Assembly (NCBI RefSeq): GCF_050003625.1
Contig: NC_134397.1
Coordinates: 97,324,162 to 97,388,161 of the forward strand
Direction of reading: 5' to 3'
Length of the DNA: 64,000 bases
Source: Haematobia irritans
Taxonomy: Eukaryota; Arthropoda; Insecta; Diptera; Muscidae
Part shown: one piece after another, positions 56,917-64,000 of the stretch
Position numbering within the stretch: position 1 is the first letter of the stretch
Layout of the letters: each line of letters starts with the position of its first letter
The notes under the pieces: generated by a model
Databases searched by the model: none
The model's input: the letters and a program-made list of their open reading frames with translations, nothing else
What the model was told of the DNA's origin: nothing
Translations under genes and position numbers: made by a program

Positions 56917-58270
56917 CTGTCTGTCTGTCTGTTGATGTATTTTTGTGTGCAAAGTACAGCTCGCAGTTTTAGTCCGATTGTCCTAAAATTTGGTATAGGG
57001 TCGTGTTTCGGCTCAAAGACGATCCCTATTGATGTTGGAAAAAATCGGTTCAGATTTAGATATAGCTGCCATATATATTTTTCACCGATCTGGTCATAAT
57101 TGGCGTGTATATCAACCGATCTTCCTCAAATTCCGTACATCCGAATATTTTATGAGTCTCGAAAAACTTGCAAAATATCAGCCAAATCGGTTCAGATTTA
57201 GATATAGCTCCCATATATAGCTTTCGGCCGATTTACACTCATTTGCCCACAGAGGCCAATTTTTTGCTCCGATTTAGTTGAAATTTTGCACAGGGAGTAG
57301 AATTAGCATTGTAGCTATGCGTGCCAAATTTGGTTGAAATCGGTTCAGATTTAGATATAGCTCCCATATATAGCTTTCGCCCGATTTACACTCAAATGAC
57401 CACAGAGGCCAATTTTTTGCTCCGATATAGTTTAAATTTTGCACATGGAGTATAATTAGCATTGTAGCTATGCGTGCTAAATTTGGTTGAAATCGGTTCA
57501 GATTTAGATATAGCTCCCATATATAGCTTTCGCCCGATTTACACTCATATGACCACAGAGGCCAATTTTTTGCTCCGATTTAGTTGAAATTTTGCACAGG
57601 GAGTAGAATTAGCATTGTAGCTATGCGTGCCAAATTTGGTTGAAATCGGTTCAGATTTAGATATATCTCCCATATATAGCTTTCGCCCGATTTACACTCA
57701 TATGACCGTAGAGGCCAATTTTTAACTCCGATTTAGTTGAAATTTTACACAGGGAGTAGAATTAACATTGTAGCTATGCGTGCCAAATTTGGTTGATATC
57801 GGTTCAGATTTAGATATAGCTCCCATATATATGTTTTTCTGATTTCGACAAAAATGGTCAAAATACCAACATTTTCCTTGTAAAATCGCCACTGCTTAGT
57901 CGAAAAGTTGTAAAAATGACTCTAATTTTCCTAAACTTCTAATGCATATATATCGAGCGATAAATCATAAATAAACTTTTGCGAAGTTTTCTTAAAATTG
58001 CTCCAGATTTAAATGTTTCCCATATTTTTTTACTAACATTGTGTTCCACCCTAGTGCATTAGCCGACTTAAATTTTGAGCCTATAGATTTTGTAGAAGTC
58101 TATCAAATTCTGTCCAGATCGAGTGATATTTAAATGTATGTATTTGGGACAAACCTTTATATATAGCCCCAACACATTTGACGGATGTGATATGGTATCG
58201 AAAATTTAGATCTACAAAGTGGTGCAGGGTATAATATAGTCGGCCCCGCCCGACTTTAGACTTTCCTTAC
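56695..58270 (-). mobile_element. TATACCC-hairpin element (iii), expanded
   Basis: Same orientation and ends as element (ii), with a long TCTG microsatellite (56835-56932) and about four tandem units of 152 bp (57220-57830), each with CGCCCGATTTACACTCA and GTAGCTATGCGTGCCAAATT. It ends TTTAGACTTTCCTTAC. Noncoding. Confidence 0.75.
56835..56932. repeat. (CTGT)n microsatellite
   Basis: About 24 tandem tetranucleotides with one CCGT interruption. The counterpart in element (ii) has only about six imperfect units. Confidence 0.95.
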
Positions 58271-58295
58271 TGGTTGATAGTTCGCTTCGTTTGTA

Positions 58296-59460
58296 CAGTG
58301 TTGCCAGTATTTTCCAGGCTCTTGTCGCCAAAATGGAACACTTCACTCAAAAAAAGTGAACTCTCTATTTCACTAACGCCAATTTAACTGTATTTTAGTT
58401 CATGGAATTATTATGTTTGGAGAAAGTTTCTTTTAATCTAATAATTTCTTGCATATGTTAGTTAAATGAACTAAAAAACGGGAAAAATTTATACACAAAT
58501 TAAGCATAAAGATTTACTAAATTGGTATTTCTCACAAAATGGTTCATTATTTCTTTAAATTTGTAAATTTTACTACAAATGCTTCCATCATGAACTTCGT
58601 ATGTCACTAAAGACATTTTTGTAATTTTGAACTCCGATTTTTTTCTTCAAACTACAAAATTTTCTTTAACAAGGGAAAAAATTAATTATGTCTAATAAAT
58701 TTTCTTGAATATGTCGAAAAATATTGTAAATATTTTTGTGATATCGGCTGATGTCAGCGTTTGTAGTACTGTTTAGTTAAAATTTTGTAACAATATTCAA
58801 AATTTTCTAAAATTAGCCAAAACGTTTCTTCCTGGTTCACTGTTTTCTCAGTGTTTCATCCCCAAAAATCACCAATTTAATTTAAACTTCCCCAGAAAAA
58901 TTCCCTATAAATTTTTGGTCATCAAAGAGTCATTATTGGTTAAAGAGTCATCGATGTTTTCTTATGCCAATCAACTTCTAAATGCTCAAATGAAAATGGG
59001 AGTTCGGTGATCATGTGTATATGTGAATCATAACTTAGTTCTAAATAGTCGAGAAATAAAATTGGATGATCGATCAAAAGGAGTTGTTATCCCAATATGA
59101 ACTCTATTCTATATGTGTGAGATATATTTTCCAAATCAGTGATGTACGCAGATGAGTCCTTACGAAATTATAGTAAAACATTTCTTAAATTTTAAACTAG
59201 CTCTTGGGGCGCCCAAATAAATGCCGTAAAATAAGGAGGAGGAAAGTTTTTCTATATTTTGGAGACTCTCTGTAAAGAATATAACGTATAAACCATAATT
59301 CTTAATCTGATTTATTATAGTGAACAGATTTCGAAAATTCCCCACAAAAATCCCCAAATTTGTGGAAATGCCCCACCAAATCCCCAACTCAGAAATGTTG
59401 TCCCCATCCACGAAAAAATATTCTCGACCTGGGGAGAAATCCTCAATACTGGCAACACTG
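58296..59460. mobile_element. Non-autonomous hAT element with 8-bp duplication
   Basis: Terminal inverted repeats CAGTGTTGCCAGTATT (58296) and AATACTGGCAACACTG (ending 59460) are flanked by the perfect 8-bp duplication CGTTTGTA at 58288-58295 and 59461-59468, diagnostic of hAT. The 1165-bp interior has no transposase. Repeat R2 (58343-58607) is nested inside it. Confidence 0.9.
58343..58607. repeat. Dispersed repeat R2, copy 2
   Basis: Matches 8084-8346 (CACTCAAAAAAAGTGAACTC ... CATGAACTTCGTATGTCAC). Lies inside the hAT element. Confidence 0.65.
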
Positions 59461-59507
59461 CGTTTGTATGAGAATACATTTTTGACCTGAGAATTCATTC
59501 AAATATT

Positions 59508-61235
59508 AACAAGTATATACGGCCGTAAGTTCGGCCAGGCCGAAGCTTATGTACCCTCCATCATAGATTGCGTAGAAACTTCTTTTAAACTCTGCCATCC
59601 AGAATCGAATTACTTAAGTTGCGGTAACGCTTGCCGATGGCAAGGTATCTTAAAACCTCCTAACACCATCACAAAATTTTCTATACAAATAAAAATTTTG
59701 ACAAAATTTTCTATAGAAAGAAAATTTTGACAAAAATTTATACAGAAATAAAATTTTAACAAAATTTTTTATAGAATAAACTTTTGACAAAATTTTCTAT
59801 AGAAATAAAATCTTGGTAGATTATTTTTGGCTCGAGTGGCAACCATGATTATGAACCGAATAAAATTTGAACAAAATTTTCTATAGAAATAAAATTTTGA
59901 CAAAATTTTCTATAGAAATAAAATTTTGACAATGATGAAAATTTTATTATGAACCGAATAAAATTTTAACAAAATTTTCTCTAAAAATAAAATTTTGACA
60001 AAATTTTGGTAGATTATTTTTGGCTCTAGTGGCAGCCATGATTATGAACCGATATGGACCAATTTTTGTGTGATTGGACCAATTTTGGTATGGTTGTTAG
60101 CGACCGTATACTAACACCACGTTCCTAATTTGAACCGGATCGGATGAATTTTGCTCCTCCAAGAGGCTCCGGAGGTCAAATCTGGAGAACGTTTTATATG
60201 GGGGCTATATATAATTATGGACCGATATGGACCAATTCTGGCACGGTTGTTAAAAATCATATACTAACACCATGTTCCAAATTACAACCGGATTGGATGA
60301 AATTTGCTTCTCTTGGAGACTTCGCAAGCCAAATCTGGGGATCGGTTTATATGGGGGCTATATATAATTATGAACCGATGTGGACCAATTTTTGCATGGT
60401 TGTTAGAGACCATATACCAATATCATGTACCAAATTTCAGGCGGATCGGATGAAATTTGCTTCTCTTTGAGGCTCCGCAACCCAAACCTGGGGATCGGTT
60501 TATATGGACGCTATATATAATTATGGACCGATGTGGACCAATTTTTGAACGGTTGTTAGAGACCATATACCAATACCATGTACCAAATTTCAGCCGGATT
60601 GGATGCAATTTGCTTGTCTTTGAGGCTTCGCAAGCCAAATCTGGAGATCGGTTTATATGGGTCTATATATAATTATGGGCCGATGTGGACCAATTTTGGC
60701 ATGGTTGTTAGAGACCATATACCAACATCATGTACCAAATTTCAGCCGGATCGGATGAAATTTGCTTCTCTTTGAGGCTCCGCAAGCCAAATCTGGGGAT
60801 CGGTTTATATGGGGGCTATATATAATTATGGACCGATGTGGACCAATTTTTGCATGATTGTTAGAGACCATATACCAACACCATGTACCAAATTTCAGCC
60901 GGATCGGATGAAACATGCTTCTGTTAGAGGCTCCACAAGCCAAATCTGAGGGTCCCTTTATATGGGGGCTATACGTAAAAGTGGACCGATATGGCCCATT
61001 TTCAATACCATCCGACCTACATCGATAACAACTACTTGTGCCAAGTTTCAAGTCGATAGCTTGTTTCGTGCGGAAGTTAGCGTGATTTCAACAGACGGTC
61101 GGACGGACGGATATGCTTAGATCGACTCAAAATTTCACCACGACCCAGATGGGGTCTTAGAGCAATATTTCGATGTGTTACAAACGGAATGACAAAGTTA
61201 ATATACCCCCATCCTATGATGGAGGGTATAAAAAG
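59508..61235 (+). mobile_element. Hairpin element (iv), CAAGTA/ACGGCC subtype
   Basis: Starts AACAAGTATATACGGCCGTA. An AAAATTTTGACAAAATTTTC microrepeat zone (59690-60010) comes first, then about five tandem units of 153 bp (60190-60970, each with GATCGGTTTATATGGG and ATATATAATTATGGACCGAT). It ends in GACGGTCGGACGGACGG and the palindrome TATACCCCCATC...GATGGAGGGTATA. The tandem zone produces spurious short ORFs on both strands. Same architecture as elements (i)-(iii) with different sequence. Confidence 0.75.
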
Positions 61236-61424
61236 GTCATGATACAATTATTTATGAGGTAGCCTTATTTCATCAGGTGACTTTGAGCGGCTCATCAAAA
61301 TGTAAAAAAATATTGTTGACATTTTTAAATTATGTTATTGCAATTAACGTCTAAAATTTAAATTGTATTTGAAATTCGCAAAAAATATAAATACAACGGA
61401 AAAAATGAGAAAATGTCTGTGTAA

Positions 61425-61958
61425 CATCGATAATCCCTACCAATTCTGGGGCGGGTACATTTGCCACATGTTTATCTAATGCCCATGTGACAATGTCAGA
61501 GCATGTGCGTCCACCATCGTACTCTTGGGCATCGGATGAACTCTTCTTGCCAGCGGGGAAGTATTTAATTGTTGGATAGCCTATTATACCATATTCAGCA
61601 GCCTTGCTTTGATGGACCGTAGCATCTAAGGCAACCAGTTTAACTTTACCCTTTAGTTCCCATTCAGGGGTCAAATTTTTGCAATGACTGCACCAAGGGA
61701 CGAAAACTTCAACCAAACAATCATCTTCAGATTGCAAAACCAATTTATCAAAGTTATCGTCTATCAATTCAATGACGTCATCTTTGCCACTATCTCCACC
61801 AGAGGAGCTACCACTGTTGCCACCTCCAAAAGCAGCTTGAAATTTTTTCTTAGCTTCGGCCAAAGCCGCAATAGCTTTGACGTACGTTGTCCATGTAGTC
61901 TGTGGGCGAGCGTTTATTAGCACCAAATATCTTGATTGTGGGGAAACCACGAACGCCA
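61425..61958 (-). pseudogene. Protein disulfide isomerase (PDIA6/CaBP1-like) pseudogene
   Basis: An intronless minus-strand fragment. A shifted N-terminal piece corresponds to the thioredoxin-fold end (PTIKIFGANKRPQ in another frame). It is followed by AIAALAEAKKKFQAAFGGG, a Gly/Ser linker and the second thioredoxin domain: DDVIELIDDNFDKLVLQSED, VPWCSHCKNLTPEWELKGKV, YGIIGYPTIKYFPAGKK, EYDGGRTCSDIVTWALDKHV. The active site is CSHC instead of CGHC, a six-residue helix after PEW is missing, and similarity stops after PAPELV. No signal peptide or KDEL end. Probably a processed or truncated copy of an ER isomerase gene. Confidence 0.8.
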
Positions 61959-62145
61959 TAACAAAAAAAAAATGAAGTGACGGGCCTTTCGAAATAGAGA
62001 ATCAATTTTCTTTCGTTTGGAATACGAAAGAAAGCTCTCGTTCGCTATATGTTACAGAACAGAGCACAAATTGTTTGGAAATCGGGTAACTGCATTTCTT
62101 TCAAATGGGGTTTCGTCCGATTTACGGGAACAGGAAATACCACTA

Positions 62146-62735
62146 AAGGGTACTTTTTTTAAGAGCTATAAATCAAATAATAACACATTAAATTCAAAAA
62201 AGGCATTGAATCATTATTTGAATCCATATTACGGTCCATATATATTTTAATGCTTGAAGATTATTTCATCCAAACCGCGCCCCAAATTGTCATACACAGT
62301 TATGATACGATTCGCATCATCTTTAAAGAAAGTACGGTCCAATGATGCCACTAGCCCATAAGCGTTCACAATGGTTCTAGCTTCACTCCAAAATCGACAA
62401 TTCTGCCCATTTTGATCCAAAAATGAGCTTCGTCTAAGAACTCAATTTTTCGATAACAAAAAAAAAAAAAAAACATTCACCAAAAATTCTGCGTTGCGGT
62501 AGGTCGTTTGGCTTCAATTCTTGCATCAGCTGTATTTTCACCAAGTCGTTGAATAGCTGCGTTGTTAAGTAACAGCAGCCCAATTGCTGTGAATCTGTGA
62601 TTAGTGGTCACTGACCGATGCAGCTTCCATATTTACTTCAGTGGCACTCAACGTAACATTGTATTTTTGGTGCGAAATTTAGTCACAATAACCGCTTCAG
62701 TGGGTCGATTAAACTGACCCTAAAATGGAATAATC
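62146..62735 (-). mobile_element. DD41D mariner relic retaining the DNA-binding domain
   Basis: The terminal AAGGGTACTTTTTTTAAGAG after TA (62144-62145) resembles the right end of the element at 44077-45011. On the minus strand, degraded frames give PTEAVIVTKFRTK, then KIQLMQELKPNDLPQRRIFG, FLDEAHFW, NCRFWSEARTIVNAYG, and directly FFKDDANRIITV then LDEIIFKH. The second and third catalytic residues are deleted. The other end is not recognisable. Confidence 0.7.
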
Positions 62736-63109
62736 GTGCGATGAATTTTCTTAACACAGCATCCATTTACAATTTTTCAATCCTTTTTGCAACTGATTAT
62801 GCTAAATTTCAATTTGAGAAGTTGTTGAAAAAATCGCGTTCTCAGCAAAAAACAGATATTACCCTCAACTGTAGAATTCAACACGGTAATAATAATCTCT
62901 CAACTGTAATCCTCAAATTGAAATGCATCGCTACTACTATTTTTATTTCTCAAACAATTTTCGGTATTTCTACCCAAATGTTGCAACTGCGGTGAGCTAT
63001 AGGGGATGTATTGTAGCATCGGAAATGTAGAAGTTAAAAGCTTAAAGCCCAAAAACAAAGCCTAACCGAACCAGTTAATAGAACGCAATCAACAGAATTC
63101 GTTCCAGAA

Positions 63110-63358
63110 ATGTCCATAGAAAGTACTAACATTTCACACAAAACACAGTCACAGCGTACAACGCTTTCGTACTCGGAAGCTATTAGAAATGAATCTTTTT
63201 TACAGCAAAATCCTAATAGTGCCACAAACGAAAAATTACTTTCCAAAGTCTTATCCAAGTTGGAAGCTATTGAACTTTTCAACAAATCTTTGGATTCGCG
63301 ACTGAGCCTTTTAGAAGAAATTTTTTCAGTGCATTATCGTAAATGCAAACATCGTTGA
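63110..63358 (+). pseudogene. Jockey ORF1 C-terminal end
   Basis: An 83-codon frame rich in Ser/Thr/Asn with a coiled-coil-like end (LLSKVLSKLEAIELFNKSLD), as common after the zinc knuckles of Jockey ORF1. The stop at 63356-63358 overlaps the ORF2 start by a few bases. Confidence 0.6.
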
Positions 63359-64000
63359 AGATCATGCAATGGAATGCAAATGGCCTCGAGAAGCATAAAA
63401 ATGAACTTCAGTTCCCTTTAATTGAAAAAAAAAAATATATTGATATATGCTTAATCAGCGAGGCACCCTTCGTGAAGAATTCATATCTGCAAATTAATAA
63501 CTACGATTTGTACTATACTATAATCCAAGTAACAATTCTAGGGGAGGAAGTGCAATAATCATTAAACAGTTAATCGAATACTTGAGAATAAAATATGTAC
63601 AGAAGAATTCCGAACTACCACAATAACAGTAGTTGTAAATAAAACTCGAATCTCCGTAACATCGCTTTATAGTCCTCCACGACACAACATCAAGTTTAAT
63701 CAATATGTAGAACTGATAAATTCACATAAACATATGTTTATCATGGGAGGGGATATCAATGCAAAGCATACTTGTTGGGGCTCAATACTAACTACTACAA
63801 AGGGAAAGGAACTGCTTTGAGCCGCAGAATACACAGGATGTAGCGTATTATCAACTAGAAAACCAACTTACTGGCTTTCAGATATGTCTATGATTCCTGA
63901 TTAATTTCTTTATATATTGAAACCAAAGAAATTTCTGCATTAACCAATAAGAGAACAGACTGGGGCCATTTTAAATATACAATTACCAACTCTATAAAAC
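63343..64000 (+). pseudogene. Jockey ORF2 endonuclease N-terminus
   Basis: An APE-type endonuclease starting at the ATG at 63343 (MQTSLKIMQWNANGLEKHKN, with the catalytic Asn in WNANG). IDICLISEAPFVKNSYLQI follows; the usual SET/SETH box is altered to SEAPF. A frameshift near 63520 precedes VTSLYSPPRHNIKFNQYVEL and MGGDINAKHTCWGS. Truncated by the window. Confidence 0.75.

Larger units (their letters stand above)
62880..64000 (+). mobile_element. Jockey-type LINE, cut by the window edge
   Basis: The ORF1 end (degraded Cys/His region near 62930-63010, then MSIESTNISHKTQSQRTTLS from 63110) overlaps the start of ORF2 (MQTSLKIMQWNANGLEKHKN from 63343). The endonuclease continues in shifted frames: MGGDINAKHTCWGS at about 63744. 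Stops at 63558 and after 63800 show decay. The RT lies beyond the window. Confidence 0.75.

Noticed and set aside
57220..57830. CRISPR-like regularly spaced repeat
   Set aside because: Units are contiguous 152-bp tandem copies without variable spacers, in a eukaryotic transposon.
60144..61051. Overlapping open frames on both strands
   Set aside because: They repeat with the 153-bp tandem units of hairpin element (iv) and have no domain.

Overview
This is nuclear DNA of a fly, most likely a calyptrate and possibly a muscid. The evidence is spliceosomal introns, very AT-rich intergenic sequence, nuclear copies of dipteran-type mitochondrial DNA (COI, tRNA-Tyr, tRNA-Cys, tRNA-Trp, ND2), and a dense load of insect transposons: LOA-, Jockey- and CR1-type LINEs, BEL/Pao LTR elements, DD37E and DD41D Tc1/mariners, hAT relics and TA-inserting small elements. 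No prokaryotic gene is present. The species cannot be fixed from sequence reading alone.

Only one host gene is convincing: a multi-tudor-domain protein on the + strand. Its exons are at 5099-5218, 5277-6708 and 55493-56373, with a weak candidate last exon at 56517-56564. The donor at 6709 (phase 1, leaving g) and the acceptor before 55493 (supplying ca) restore one codon and keep the frame open. Nearly everything between is therefore a single intron of about 48.8 kb made of nested transposons. Tudor proteins of this kind usually act in the germline piRNA pathway, which silences such elements.

Layout. 1-5090: a repeat, a CR1-like LINE and a hAT relic. 5099-6708: tudor exons. 6743-18254: an ATATGTTTG element, a DD37E mariner inside another repeat, and three broken LOA LINE copies (a, b, c). 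18412-21064: a tandem repeat, a TATACCC-hairpin element and a solo LTR. 23931-44040: a nuclear mitochondrial insert (NUMT) split by an 18.2-kb nest. Removing 24448-42647 plus one TA copy rejoins COI seamlessly. The nest is a TA-inserting element, holding a BEL/Pao retrotransposon (LTRs 24752-25198 and 40930-41367, target duplication CATTT), which itself holds LOA copies d and e, a SINE fragment, a 68-bp LOA tail and an ATATGTTTG element. A tRNA-derived SINE sits in the ND2 part of the NUMT. 44077-45011: a DD41D mariner lacking its DNA-binding domain. 45014-50550: a second, decayed BEL element. 50630-55277: further small elements, one with two tRNA-like units. 55493-56564: tudor 3' exons. 56695-64000: hairpin elements, a hAT element with an 8-bp duplication, a protein disulfide isomerase pseudogene, a mariner relic and a Jockey LINE cut by the window edge.

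The most informative signals are the dateable nesting order, the shared 3' end of the SINE and the LOA LINE (partner relationship), a second zinc-knuckle/protease ORF downstream of integrase in both BEL elements, and tRNA-like modules inside a TA-inserting element.
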